DNA of 64,000 nucleotides from Nymphaea colorata (taxonomy: Eukaryota > Streptophyta > Magnoliopsida > Nymphaeales > Nymphaeaceae), in NCBI RefSeq assembly GCF_008831285.2, contig NC_045144.1, positions 18,801,716-18,865,715 on the forward strand, written 5' to 3'. Made by a program: the position numbers and the translations under genes. Shown in pieces: positions 40,167-52,900 of this stretch (positions within the stretch are counted from its first letter, which is position 1; every line of letters begins with the position of its first letter). Below the pieces are notes generated by a model. That model made no database searches, was not told the origin of the DNA, and saw nothing but the letters and a program-made list of their open reading frames with translations.

Positions 40167-41826
40167 TTACAGTTTCGCAAACACAGGCTTCCTTTTATGA
40201 ACATAAGCTTCAATGGCTTCTTTCAGATCATCAGAAGGAAGCATGGCCGAGTTCCATGTAGCTACGTAGTCCAATCCTTGCTCAACAGTTAGCTCCCTGC
40301 TTCGTAGCAAGACTGCCTTCGTGCCCATTACTGCAAGTGGCGATTTCTCCGCAATATCTGAACCATAGTTGCCAGTAAATGAAAAAAAGTAAGGGAAGCG
40401 TACGTGAAGAATGCAGCAGGAAGAAAGCCAAGTTCTGAAACGTATATCATATTACCTTCGGAAATGAGAATCGAGAAAATAATTGTGCAGTAGAAAGCAA
40501 ATGAAAAGTAAGTAACTTTTGGAGAAGTGGGTTTCTTGAACATGAAATCAACACAAAAAAAGGGTTATCAACTTATCTGTTTGGTGACATGATGAACTGT
40601 TCAGGAAGTGTCCTGATGAATCCTATTTAGTGCTAATAGATTTACGGAAAGACAACGTAGCAAATGATCGCCTACAATAAAGTAATATTGGGATAAGACT
40701 CACATTTAAGAATCCAGAATCCTAGTGAACTGTGCTTCCGATTCCGAGGAATTCGAATTCCCTGTCATTCATGTAGTTAAAAATGAAAGAAAAGCTTCCC
40801 ATTCTTAGGAATTTGATCCCTGTAGCAGCGGAAAGAAACAGTATAACTTCATATCTAAGTTCTTTGGTGATCTAAGATCTTAAAATCTTATATTTTAAAA
40901 TTATAAATCATTCATTCCTAATAAGTATTGGAAGTCTTCTGTAAGAAAAAAGCATAGTTTATGCTCAAATTTATAACATTGCATCTTTGTAAATGTCAAA
41001 TTAGACTCGCTTTCTGCACTGGAAGTTCATGAATTTGAGCCATACTCGAGATTGATCATTGACGTACTCTCGGTGAGAGGATTTTACCTTTAAATTCTTG
41101 AACGTGGCAAATGCAAAATGAGGGCCTTATTTTCTAAGTGCAACACGCTGTTATGAGGAAAAGGGAAAAGCCGGGAAGAGAGAATTTACCGACGGCCATC
41201 TTCCAGACGCCGTCCTCCATGGCGGTTCTGGACGGGAATACCCTCTGGACGAGCCCCAACGCCTTCGCCTCCCCGCCGGAGAATCTGCGGCCGGTGAGCG
41301 CGAGATCAGCGGCGTTCCCGAACCCGACCAGCGCCGGCAGCCGCTGCAGCGTCCCGAGGTCGGCCGCGAGCGCCAGGTCCACCTCCTTCACCGAGAAGAA
41401 GGCCCCTTCCGTGCTCACCCGGAGGTCGCAGGCGGTGATGAGGTCGATCCCCCCGCCGATGCACCCGCCGTCGACGGCCGCGATCACCGGTTTCCGGCAG
41501 GACTCCGCCGCCGAGACCGCCGCCTGCATCTGCTTGATCATCCGGCGCATGGCCTCCCTTGTGCGCCCTTGCTCCCCCGCGGCTTGAGGGTTCGGGGTGA
41601 TGGTTGAGAGCGCGGAGATGTCGATTCCGGAGCAGAAGTGGTCGGAATCAGAGGAGAGGATGACGACCCGGGCGGAGGGGTTCTGGTCGAGGGAGGAGAG
41701 GGCGCGGGGGTACTCGTCGAAGAAGTCCATGGTCAGGGCGTTCTTCCTGGAGGGGTTGTTGAGGAGGAGGTGGAACACTCCTAAGCTTGGGTCCTTCTGA
41801 ACGATCCTCAGGGTTTTGAACTCCAT
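40167..41826 (-). CDS. DCI1: Peroxisomal delta3,5-delta2,4-dienoyl-CoA isomerase
   Basis: Two exons in transcript order are 41826-41190 and 40357-40167. They join through a split GAT codon and give 275 aa, about the length of Arabidopsis DCI1. The protein has the crotonase fold. The oxyanion-hole segments are HFCSGIDI at 63-70 and GGCIGGG at 120-126. The acid residues Asp128, Glu148 and Asp156 have the 20- and 8-residue spacing of the three catalytic acids of the mammalian enzyme. It isomerises 3,5-dienoyl-CoA intermediates to 2,4-dienoyl-CoA during beta-oxidation of unsaturated fatty acids with odd-position double bonds. The C-terminus AKL is a minor peroxisomal targeting signal of type 1. 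Exon 1 is strongly GC-rich, exon 2 is not. Confidence 0.93.
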
Positions 41827-41915
41827 TGATTCCGTGACAAGAAGAGGTTGGTAGCTTGGTTCTCCTTTCCTTCTTCTCCTAGATCCCTTCCTTCCTTCTC
41901 TCGTCTTCCTGCTCC

Positions 41916-41941
41916 GTCTCTCTCTCTCTCTCTCTCTCTCT
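41916..41941. repeat. (CT)n tract upstream of DCI1
   Basis: On the DCI1 coding strand this is a GA tract about 90 nt upstream of the ATG, probably in the leader. Confidence 0.85.
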
Positions 41942-42206
41942 GATGCTGGTGGTGAGAAGAGGCGGCGGTGGATAGCGACCGCCGGAATCGGAGGGCGTGG
42001 TCAGCCGGTTTGGGGCGAGGCCGTTGAGGCCAAAGGTCCGGGATAGACTCCCGCTATCTTGCAGGTTGCGTTACCTGATTGGTCGCTCTCCCTGGAACGC
42101 AGGAACAGCCGTACCTGACGTTCCGGGGACAGCCTTCTCCAGCACACATCGTTTCATATCCGTGTTTGCTTGAGAGTCTGAGAACGCTTCAATTCAGTGG
42201 CATTTA

Positions 42207-42634
42207 GGGCTGCATAATTAATCCGGTCAACTTGGGATTTGAGTCCAACTTGTTCGAAAAAACTTGACTTGGAATCGAGCTCAAGTTCAAATTTATAAAA
42301 TGTTAAATGAACTGAGTTTGAGTTGTAAGAACGAGATTCGTTTAGACTCGATTCGACTTGATTATGTAAAAGTGGTTTATCATAATTGAATTAGTTAAAA
42401 GTTAAACGAGTTCATGAATTAAACTAGTTGACACAAGTTAAAAGAAACAAGACAGGTTAACATGAAGGAGTTAAGCTCGAGTTTGAGTGTGTCTTGACGC
42501 TATATAGTTGAGTTGAGCTCAAGCTAAGCTTGTTCAATGAAGCTCGACTCGAGTTTGAGTTGAGCTTTTTAAATGGAGTTGATCTTGAGCTCGAGCTAGC
42601 CCAGCGCAAGCTCGACTCAGATCCTATGCAACCC
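42207..42634. mobile_element. TA-flanked element, CTCGAG type
   Basis: The left end is gggctgcataa. The right end on the other strand is gggttgcatagg, so nine of the first ten bases match. TA flanks both ends (42205-42206, 42635-42636). The 428-bp interior is rich in cgagctcaag, gactcgattcgac and ctcgactcgag words. There is no coding capacity. Together with 63881-64000 it forms a subfamily with GGGCTGCAYA ends. Confidence 0.65.
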
Positions 42635-43431
42635 TAGAACTGGCGTCTCTTAAAAACTCTGATCATTTGGATTATTGAATTCGAATTTAAGCAGTAAGAT
42701 TCGATATGAGTCGATATCTAACTGATTCCCAGTATAAGCATTCAAATTCAATAAGAGAAAACTGTTTTCATTTAGTAACTAGATTTGATATGGATTCCTT
42801 GACTTAGTTCCTGCTGCCATGTCCCTGACTGCTTTGAATGAAACTCAAACCTAAACCCTCCTGAGAACAGCAATAAATTCCTAGATTCAATTCTAAATCC
42901 CTTTGGGATAAGTTAGGAAATGCCATAAACCAAGTTCCCATAGAAACAAGGAGGAATTTCTTATTCTTGTGTTTGGCTCATGTGGGTTGAGCTCAGTCTT
43001 TACTGAGCCATGTAGTTTTCACCTCTAATAGATGAGCTCAGCCTAAGTCAAGTCCACTTGGTCACAGTAAGTCCTCCGGACAGATTCAGAGAAAAAATAA
43101 TGCAAAATCAGAGCAAAAATGAGGAAAGTCCTCGCGTCCTAAAGCTCGGAAGAAGAATCTTCAAACAATTGAGAACTTTGGCATGGAGAATCTTCAAACA
43201 GTTGGGAACTTTAGCTTATGGAATGACTGTACAACCCGTGTTGTGGCAGGTGAAAGTTTAGAAGCAAAGCCCCTAAACCAGTCCCAGGGGTTATACTCCT
43301 AAACATTTGTTTTTGTTTGACAGTGAATCTGAGAACTGCAGTGATCTAAAATCACCTGTATCTTGTATCAGTGGATTTAAGATTGACACCTCCCATCTGA
43401 CCTTAAAAGGCTGATTTAAGGTCCACTCCAC
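42635..43431. other. Intergenic region, no gene recognised
   Basis: Only a 67-codon ORF at 43058 with an internally repeated RIFKQL segment is seen; it is probably fortuitous. Confidence 0.5.
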
Positions 43432-43891
43432 TGAGATCATCAGTTAAACTGGTCTCGTATTGAAGATTATGAAAGATCTTTAAAGACTTATAAAAAAGAG
43501 GTCATTAATGAGACAGTTGTCCTGGTTCCTAGTCTTTTTAGGGTTAGGACCGAAACTACTAGGGGTAGGTTGAGATCCGCCAAACCAGGAGTCCGAGCCC
43601 AGGAGTAGGTTGAGTTGTTACAATGATATCAAAGTCGGTTTCAACACTCGGACCTAGGGTCCCACACACGGACACGTGTGCCTTAATAAGAGGGGTGGAT
43701 TGTAACACCCCAAAAGTTTAGTCCCTTATTGAAGATTGTGAAAGATCTTCAAAGGCTTATAAAGAGGGGCCATTAATGAGATGGTTGTCTTGGTTCCTAG
43801 CCTTTTTAGAGTTGAAACTGAAACTGCTAGGGGGCGGGTTGGAATCCGCCAAACCAAGGGCCCGAACCCAAGAGTGGGTCGGGTTGTTACA
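43432..43891 (+). mobile_element. TRIM-like miniature LTR retrotransposon
   Basis: Two direct repeats of about 191 bp (43432-43622 and 43701-43891) share long blocks: attgaagattRtgaaagatc, cattaatgagaYRgttgtc and gatccgccaaacca, ending gttgttaca. The right-hand repeat begins TGTAACACCCC and ends TTGTTACA, classic TG...CA termini. The 78-bp interior starts with tgatatcaaagtc right after the first repeat, which resembles a primer-binding site for initiator tRNA-Met (TGGTATCAGAGC). It ends with the purine tract aagaggggtggat just before the second repeat. This is the TRIM layout: LTRs with no genes. The first 30 bases of the left LTR have decayed and no target duplication is visible, so it is an old copy. 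Confidence 0.75.
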
Positions 43892-46800
43892 AATGCTGCC
43901 TCTGATATGAGATCTGAAGCTATCGAACCCTACCTTAGGGTGACAGCTCGCTTGGCATTGAACCACGTTGACATCCAAAGTGCTGACCGAGGTGTCACAG
44001 GCCCACCAGTCCGACCACCTATGCCACGCCCGTCAAGGCTGTTGAAATGCTTTCAACATGCAATACTTATTCTTGGAAAGTTTTGGTAGCCAAATTCTTC
44101 ATGTCGCACTTGCTTACAGCACAGGCATATCCATGAAAGACTACTTATCAACATCAGAACTTGGCAATGTGGACTCCGTTTGGTGGTCCTGACCTTCACT
44201 GCAGTCATGTCTGCAGAGACCCAAAGATTTTTTTTTTGGGCTACATGAACATCAAACTCTCTAGATTTTCGAGAAAATGAAAGCAAAGAAAGTTGGTAGG
44301 AATCAATTACCGTCGGTGAACAACGTAAAATCACTAGCAGGTCCTTCATGGCAAGCACGCTAGCCTTCATATGAATCACAAATAAAGTTAGCCTCCACAG
44401 GCTCTAAAATATCATTCTTTTGGTCTCTTCAAAAGCATGCAAGTTTGCTAACAAGAGTCCCGTCCCGTCCAGTCCACTTTTCGAGGAGGTCAGCATTAAA
44501 ACTTCATGTTGAAGGAAGTCGAAAGTACAGTAGTACTTGGGGTGTGCCTCAGGGACAACTTGCTAGTATGCTGCCCAACCTCAACTTTTCAATCTAAGGA
44601 AACATCATTTTGTACTTGAATGCAAGAATATAAGTTTTTTCTGGTTATCTCTTTATGTCACTGTCTAGTTGGCAACAACAGCAGACCACCTTTCTAATTG
44701 AAGATCCCATGAGGGTTACTGATGTGGGTCTAATGCATATCTCAGTCTACAGAAAGGATTGTATGGAAACAGTAGATGGTGGGGTATAAAAATGCTGACA
44801 AATCAGTGGGCAATTGGGCTATTCTTTTCTCAAAGACAAGGAAAACCACCAAGCTTTTTGTATATGCATGTTTGCCAAACCAGGAGATGCATGTTCATGA
44901 TGCACTGAATGCAGTGAAGAAAGTTCCCTGCACCGATGCTATTACATGCCAACAAGTTGCGCAGCAAAGGGCATACATTTGGGTACTAAACTGTGGACCT
45001 CTTTCAACTTAGAGACTTGTTCCAAGCCCTTGAGGCAATGGACAACTTTCCAATGCAGCCATGCTTTCTGCAGACAAGCATGAATAAAGTGACTAAGATC
45101 ATTTTTCCTTGTTAAGGAATTCCAATATGTGAAATTTCAGGCCATGGATAGGGGCCTTGATATTTGCTGATGTGGCTTACAGTTCCATTCAAAAAGTTGA
45201 AACCAATATAATCTCAATCAAGAACTCAGGGCATCAATCTCATCCACACAATCTATCTGACAATTGTATGTTAACTTCTTTTTCCTTTTTGTATGCATCA
45301 TACTTTCGTTTTTGTCTTTGTTCTTTGTTTGCAATTTACATCTGTTCATCCATATTTTTAGACAGATCACAACTCCCTGTGGGACAAGATATTCATGTAC
45401 ACACCCAAATAAGAAGAATTTTAGGTCCCATTGATGCAGATGCAGATATGATTAATTTGATAATGTTTGTGGAACTCACAAGGGGACTACTCTATAAGGG
45501 AACATTGTGCTGGAGCCCAATTGGAGTATCCATGTGACCAAGAACAAAGTAATTTTCACCATTTTTTTGTGCCAATAAATGTGATTGGGCACTCTTCTGT
45601 TCTTTGTTCTTTGTGAATCCCTTTCCTACTTGGCAAGAACTTTTTGGTGGATGCAAAGTGTGATCCCACTTTCATTTTTACCAATGTTTCTTGGCTGCAA
45701 AAACTTTGTTAAAAAGAGAAAGTGGGAAAGACAAAGGGGAAAGTGTGGGTACATCTCCTTCATGAGGAAAATTTTGAATCTTGTGCAGAATTCTTGTCTG
45801 CATGCCGAAAGTCACCTGTGGAGTTTGTGGGTCAGGAAGAAATCCCATGCTGTTGATTTAGGAAAAAAAAATTCTTCAAGAAATAACAAAGTTTTTCTTA
45901 TAGCAGCATCACGATATCCAAGATCCTTTAGCTTCAATTAACACAGACGCACACAGCTGTCTGTCTCGTGAAATTTAATTCCTTGTTGACGGCTATTGCA
46001 GGAGAAGTTCTATAGTAGGATATAAATGGTTAGAATATGGTTTTGGGATTAATTTCGGGCTTTTTTCCCCTGATGTATCGAATTCGATCATGTTTGAATT
46101 CCAACCTGTTAGATGATTGGCATCTGAAACAATTGTCTCTTGCAAAATGCAAAGAACGATCCTTTATCTGATCTGAAGCAAGTCATCACAACAAATACAA
46201 GATCTTTGTGAGTGTAGTGCAATGTTTGTTGGGCTTGAAGATCCTCCAAATTAGTCTGCATCAGACACTGATATCCTTTCTTCCATGAAAATTGGTTCTC
46301 TTAATTAATCACATTATTTGCAGGAAAGCCTATAGAGACACACCATGCATGGTCCTCTTCCAAAATCACATTCTTAAAGGAATCTGGCATCACCGTCCAC
46401 AAATTCCGATCTCATCAAATATTTTCTAATCCAAGTGATGGAACCCATGAAACAGGTATGCCATTAATGCTCGTAACAACCAACATCCACCACCAAAATT
46501 GAGAGCAAAGCTTCTAAACCTCTTGGACAATGTGATTTAGGGTATTCAAAATAGCAATGTGGAGTGTGGACCTTTGAAATGTGCCAATAATTGGGTTTAA
46601 GGGAGGGATGGCTGACCCTGCGTATAAAATCTAAACCAATTTTCAAAATGATGGATGTAACAATTTTCGTACTTTTCATGTCCAATTTCATACTAAGGTC
46701 CCTAAAGGGGTTGGTGCAACAGCTTGAGGAGAAGGCTGGTAGGTAGTCAATCTTCATTTCGAGTGTCAGAAGCATCAACCTCTTGTGCTGCAAAAAAGGA

Positions 46801-47059
46801 GGGGGTCACGATGTGCAGGTTAAAGCATAGTGGGGGTAACACTTCGATGCATTGAAAACAGCCATGTACCTTAAAGAGATAAAGAGTTGGCCAGAAACTT
46901 CTGCTCTATGCTGGGCGGTGGGTCTCCTCCGCTCACCTAGAATTTCATTCTAGGAAGTCGGAATGTAGACCCCTTGTTGATTTGATGATAAGGGGGAGGC
47001 AGTCGCCGGACAGGTGCCGGCGGTCACCCTTCTCCTCCAAGGTCCTGCTCGGCTTCAGC
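43892..47059. other. Intergenic region, no gene recognised
   Basis: Several ORFs of 78-126 codons (for example 44776-45012, 45157-45537, 45585-45941) show no family signature. The stretch could contain a non-coding transcript, but nothing in the sequence proves it. Confidence 0.45.
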
Positions 47060-47284
47060 CGCAGACTCTGAAGACAGGCTGCAGTAAGGGGATATTGGTC
47101 TTGGGTTCAAATCTCATTGTATCCTGCAGATCGAGCTAGCATGGCATAGTAAAGTCCTAGAGCCCGAGGAGCTTTTCTGCTTTGGGTTTTACATTATTAG
47201 AAAGGAACTATAGATAGAACAGGTTAAAGCAGTACAACAAGGTCTTTCACCCCAAGAATGGTTATCTATTGTCCAAAAAAGTAA
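47060..47284 (+). mobile_element. tRNA-derived SINE, family B, copy 2
   Basis: The B-box region ttgggttcaaatctcat (47101-47117), and the 3' block gttaaagcagtacaacaagg ... ctttcaccccaag ... tccaaaaaa, match the copy at 6430-6698 in order and spacing. Confidence 0.6.
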
Positions 47285-48063
47285 GAAAAAACAAATTTAC
47301 GAGTGAGTTACTTACTATACAAACACGACCAGCTAAGTAAAAAGGAAAAGAGAAATGCTTAAACCTGCATTAATTTTGCCCCAAAACGTGACCGATTTTT
47401 TATGAAAAACTAAAATTATCAATTGGGTAGTTTTCCTAATGATATGTTCCTACATCAAGCAAAATATAGCCCTAGAAAATGACAAGCTAGCTTCAAAGTC
47501 TAAATTAAGTAGGAAATAATTTGGACTTCGTTTATACAACAAAACTGAGACTTATTTATCAGCAAACAGACATCAGGAAGCAATTAAAGGCTTTGGATTT
47601 ATCTTTTAGGAGAAAGGAAATAGAGGAGTTCAGTTCACCTACCGTTTGATTATGAGAGCCTTGCAGTTATAACTCCAATTCTGGCTAATGGGCTTCCTTT
47701 CTTCACTACTTGTTCCTTAGAGAAGCAATTAATGCCTGATTTTGTATTGACGTATGTGTTTTCTTTCTCTTTTTTCTTTGATCAGCAAGCTGGGTTTAGG
47801 CTCAACATATAGACATTCAACTGAGAAAAAGCCCACAAACTACACATATTTATATTAGATCTAGAACCTTCTTAATATTAAAAGGTATACCCACAACCTC
47901 AACTGGTACAAGGAGTGATGTCCGTGGGAATCGAACCACGACTACCCATTTGACAACATTATGCTAAAAACTATAAATATTTTTTAAAGATCTTACATCC
48001 AAATCAAACGCCCTAGAAGGGCTAACATTGGATCACCCCCAACCTTTTGCACCTCTCAGAAGT
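47285..48063. other. Intergenic region, no gene recognised
   Basis: A minus-strand B-box-like gtcgtggttcgattcccac is at 47924-47942. A matching tRNA body cannot be folded around it by eye, so it may be another SINE remnant. Confidence 0.4.
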
Positions 48064-48235
48064 GAACTAGTCTAGGTGTGGACATCAGGTTAGCTTGGTA
48101 CCCACTGGGCTTGCGGGCATCCGGCCAGGCCTAGGTTGTGCTTGGATTCTATGCAAGTGTGATTAACAATTGTGAACTAGGCCCAGATTACAGGTAGCGA
48201 TCGGGCCTAGCCCGGCCTTGGCCCGACCAGATAAG
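48064..48235. repeat. GGCCCG-rich repeat fragment
   Basis: It is rich in ggcctaggttg, actaggcccag and gggcctagcccggccttgg, like the arms at 321-545, 12740-13055 and 61317-61508. The termini are not defined. Confidence 0.4.
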
Positions 48236-48949
48236 TGCCCCGCAAACAAGCTACTAGGAGATCCATCCCCATTACTAGGCAGTTCAACTTCATATCTTCA
48301 AGTTGAAGGCGGTCAAGAGTTCAATACCTGGTTATGGGGACATTTGATAAGCACGGATTTTACTGTAGACTGCAGAACAATGTCCCCGAGATCTGCAAAC
48401 CTGGTTATATGCGTCATACTAGTGCACGAATTTTTGTGTGCCAGTATGGTTAATGACTAAAATACCCTTAGTTTACATTTTAAAGAAAAAAACCTTTTGT
48501 GACAAAGATAGAAATAAAAAAAAAAAGTAAAAGGACTATAGAGACATTTTTTTTTAATAAATTATCAAAATGTCTTTCCCTCCTTTGGCACTCGCAACTT
48601 TCTCTTCCTGATCTGCACTCCGTCACGAGCGGATGAAATATCCGCACTCTACAATGGCCCCTTGCAAACAAACATCCATGGAAAAGCACTGTTCCTAAAC
48701 AGGTCCGACATTTATCCACGGATAAAAATTGCAGCTATCTATGAGATTCTACACACATGAATTACAGATCATCAAAAGAGTAGTTCAATGTCATGCTCCT
48801 AAGCAAAAGTTATTCAGTCAACATCGGATCTGGATCTTGCTACAAGGAGATCTTCAAATCCACTTGATGGACATAGGCTTTGGATATGGTTGGGAGGAGC
48901 CAGGATCATGCCAAACCTTAAAGCGAGCTGTGATAAGTAACTTCAAATG

Positions 48950-49445
48950 CATCTAAATTAGGGCATCTCCAGATCCACCGAGCTTAATTTGATCAGGATC
49001 TGGATTTCACACACGATGAGGATATCTGAAAATCTAAAGTTCAAGCTTTTTTGAGACAATGAATGCAGAGGGATGGTTTATGGACCTAAGTTGCGGGTTG
49101 AATGCCTTATATCTTAAATCTTAGGGTTTCAAATCCTTTGTACTATCTTCTCGGTGGGGTGGTCGATTTTCGGACACATGCAGGGGATGTCTGTTTCATG
49201 CAGTAAGTTCTGATGTTCGATCAGATCCAGACCCGAAATATCACCACAGTTCATGCCGGATCCAGATCTCATGTGGAAGTATGCGTCCGAAATCCAATTA
49301 TGCATGAACAATGCATCCACTAAACTATTTGGTGCACATCGGATCCAAACTCTAAACTACCCATGTCTGTCAGAGTCCAAATCCAGCTCCGAGATCCAAC
49401 TAAGCACCACACAATGAAATGTGGAGCAGATCCAGATCAGACATA
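48950..49445. repeat. Region of degenerate GGATCCAGATC words
   Basis: Many near-palindromic words (atctccagatcc, gatcaggatctggat, cggatccagatctc, gagcagatccagatc) occur on both strands. It is probably a decayed element of the CGGATTCAGAT type. The short ORFs here are by-products. Confidence 0.4.
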
Positions 49446-49708
49446 CCGACTGTACATGTTCAAGATGATTCCAATACAACTATATGTGCTTTTCTTTTTC
49501 TTTTCCTTCTAACTTTTAAATATCCGGGGTTAGGCAGACTCCTACCAAATTATGTTTTAGTGACAATATGTTGAGCTCTTGACCTCCTTCAACTTGAATA
49601 TCTGAATCTGACCTCGCGTTAAGCCAGGTGTGGGGAGCTCTGGTTGGCCACTATGAATCTTCTTATTTTTGCATAAAACAAAGAAATTTGGCATGGGCCC
49701 CATCACTA

Positions 49709-49729
49709 AGAGAGAGAGAGAGAGAGAGA
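49709..49729. repeat. (GA)n tract in the SWEET promoter
   Basis: It lies about 40 bp upstream of the TATA box. Confidence 0.85.
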
Positions 49730-49764
49730 AATCTCACAATTGTCATCTCCCACTTAGGAGAGCC

Positions 49765-49772
49765 TATAAATA
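49765..49772 (+). promoter_or_regulatory. TATA box of the SWEET gene
   Basis: TATAAATA in the context agcctataaatacaaag. A start near 49797 would give a leader of about 140 nt before the ATG at 49936. Confidence 0.6.
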
Positions 49773-49935
49773 CAAAGCATGAGCCACACACTAAGCCAAA
49801 GCCCTCAGCAAAGGCATTGTTTGTGGTGTTGTGTTCTCTTAGGGTGTGACCCTTTTTTGCCATAACCAGTCCTAGTTAAGGTGCTTTTTTGGCTTCTGGT
49901 TTGGCTTCATATTTCATACCGTTCGAGTCGCAGCC

Positions 49936-52900
49936 ATGGTTGTCGCCCATCCTCTTGCCTTTGTTTTCGGCCTCTTAGGTACATATATACATACATATAT
50001 ATATACATTTTTTTTACTCTTTGAGTAGGAGACCTAGTCCCACTTTAACCTGACAACAACAAATGTCCTAATGCCTCTGTTATCGATTTTTTTGTTGTCA
50101 TCTCTTGTTTTTCTCCTATATTTATATAAATTCAACACCTCCTATTGCATCTCACTACTGTGTTTTTTTTTTATAACTTTTTTCCTTCTTAATTGTCATA
50201 TATCAGGCAATGCAGTGTCCTTCATGGTCTACCTTGCTCCAGCGTAAGCTACCCATCTTCTTCTCCTCGTTTTCTTTCCTTTTTGTTTTCCTCTTTCTTT
50301 TAGGAATTCGTAGCAGTTGGTTTCTTGAGAAGCTGAATGAGACCAGCAAAACAGGAATAATGGCGTTGATTAAACTGTGATCATGCAGGCCAACCTTCTA
50401 CAGGATTTTCAAGAAGAAGACCACCGATGGCTTTCAGTCTGTTCCTTACGTGGTGGCTCTCTTCAGTGCCATGCTGTGGATTTACTACGCCATTCTCAAG
50501 GCCAACGCTATTCTCCTCATCTCTGTCAACATAGTGGGCTGCTTTATTGAATCCGCTTACATCTTCATGTACATCCTTTATGCACCAAAGAAAGCAAAGG
50601 TACTCAATTCCTCTATCTTATATACATATATATATATATGTATAAGCAGATTGTGAATGTGGGTATGTGGAGTTGCAGGCCAAGACAGTGAGGTTGCTGT
50701 TGCTGCTGAATGTAGGGGCCTTCTGCTCCATTCTTGTTCCATCTCAGCTCTTCGCTAGTGGGGGCAAGAGGCTGAGGATCTTGGGTTTTGTCTGCTCTGC
50801 CTTCGCCGTCAGCGTCTCTGCAGCTCCCCTGTCCATCATGGTAGCCTTCCTTCTTCTTCCTTCTCGATTTGGCAAATTTCAGAATTAGCACGCTTCATCC
50901 TACTAGAAGCCCTCGAAGCAAACTCTTCCACTTGCTTAATCAACTTTACAAAACAAAAACAAATCTCTCTCTCTCTCTCATACAATTTGTACGTTTCCAG
51001 AACGTGCATCGTCTAGAACTAAGAAAGAAAGTCCAACTGTAAACCATGGAGTTAGGTGGGGCGTAATGGAGTAGGGCGTGCATTCAAATGATGCTAGACT
51101 GCTAGTGAATAGAGACCTAACCGTCGCTATATATATATATAGTATTTAGATATGTTAATAGAAAACGATTAGTGGTAGTAAGTAGTAACATCTTCCTGCT
51201 AAAAGCCATCTCTGTAAAGGTGGTTGTACAGCCACGTATCATCTCAAATTTTGTTAAAATCTTGAAGAGGAATGGAAGAAAGAGACAACCGCCTTTCTAT
51301 GATTAGTTGCTGTTATATCTCACTAGGTATGCAGAGCATAGGAGGTTGAGGTCGATCATCTGCTGCCACCAAAGTTTACTCTTTTTCTTTTTCCATCTGA
51401 TTTTTCTTCGTTTAGTTTCCTTTTCATCTATCTTTCTTTGCAGAAGTTTTTCCTTTTCTCTTTTGTTTTTCCAAATCACGAAATGGATGCCTTCTTTCTG
51501 CTTTTGCTTTTTAATGGCAGAGGTTGGTCATACGCACCAAAAGCGTGGAATTCATGCCTTTCTTCCTGTCCTTCTTCCTCACATTGAGTGCCGGTGTGTG
51601 GCTCGTCTACGGCCTCCTCATCAACGATCTATTTGTTGCGGTAAAACTTCACTGAACTGACCTTTAATTTTATTTCCTTAGTTATCAGGTCAAGAGACGT
51701 TATCAGATCCAAGATTATGATTTTTACAGAGTAATTTTCATTGAAATATCAATGGAAAAAAGCTTGAAAAAGGAAAATCTTCAATTTCTTCACTTGGGTA
51801 GGAGCCTTTTTTGATTGGCAGGGTTGAGAACTGATCAATTTGATCTGTGAAAGCCAATATTCAGCTGATTTACTAATTAATTAGTTTTTTTTTCTCTTTC
51901 TTTTGTTAAGGGAAAAGGTGAGTGGTTTTTTCCACTGTCCCTAAGAGATGCCACTGACCTCCCTCTCTTATGGCCACCACTCCTTTCGGGGCTTATGACA
52001 GTCTAAACTAAAGGTGGAGCATACTTGGCCATTGGCAGTGATCACTCTAGGATTTAAACCCAAGTCCCTTTTATAAGGTGGACGCTCTTGCCACCCAGTG
52101 CGCCACAAACCATTGAGGTCAATTAATAATAGGTGTTTGGTGCATCAATTTGTCCATGTGAACTGGTTCTCTTGTCTATTCACTTGGCCTAGAATGAGTT
52201 AAGCTTGGAGTCTAGTCCCTAAGGAGTCAAAAATTTTTGGGTCTCACCGGGACAGATCTAGAGATTGTTTGGCTCTCGATCCTGTTGGAACGACAGGAAC
52301 AGGGCGTGCCTTTCTTGGCCTTTCTAGAACACTGCCGCATGCAGTGGAAAGGCTCTCTCTTTTAGAAAGTGCGTGTTTGTTCTACGTAATCTTGAAGGGC
52401 TGATGTTCGTCAGTGTCCCAGACAAAAAGTTCAAGAAGAACCACCTTTACTTGTATCCATTGGACAAGCTGTCCCTTTAATTTCATGTCCAAAAACATTT
52501 TTATCGTCATTGAAAATGATGTTTTCAGTCGTTAGTCAAGGTATTTAACAAAATATCACGTTCAAGAGGAAAAATAATTAAGCACTCTTAGCTTTCCAAC
52601 CTTTTGAATAATTCTACAAGCCTTATGATTAAGTGTACCATTTGTGCATGACGTGAAGCTTTACCAAGTTTTCTCACATTATGTGTGCTATTTATATGCA
52701 AATCAATTCCACAAATGATGTTGATATTCATGATATTTTTTATTAAACAAAAAAGGAAGGAAGAAAACGTGGGGTTTCTTCATTATTAACCTCAATTTTG
52801 TTAAAGATGCCTTTATGGTGCCCTGCGTAAAAGGAATACTAATAATTTCACGTTAGAAAGACCTAAGTCTCAAGAATCGTTAATCACTATAAGAAGCTCT

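Noticed and set aside
41138-41587. 149-codon ORF on the plus strand
   Set aside because: It is antisense to DCI1 exon 1. It stays open only because that exon is GC-rich, and it has no protein features of its own.
42201-42636. Telomere-like TTTAGGG and AACCCTA at the two ends of the element
   Set aside because: Each is a single unit created by TA next to the GGG end of the element, not an array.
44776-45941. A gene made from consecutive ORFs
   Set aside because: The ORFs share no domain, and I could not find splice joins that keep a meaningful frame.
47924-47942. tRNA gene suggested by gtcgtggttcgattcccac on the minus strand
   Set aside because: No acceptor stem or anticodon arm can be drawn around it; it fits a SINE remnant better.
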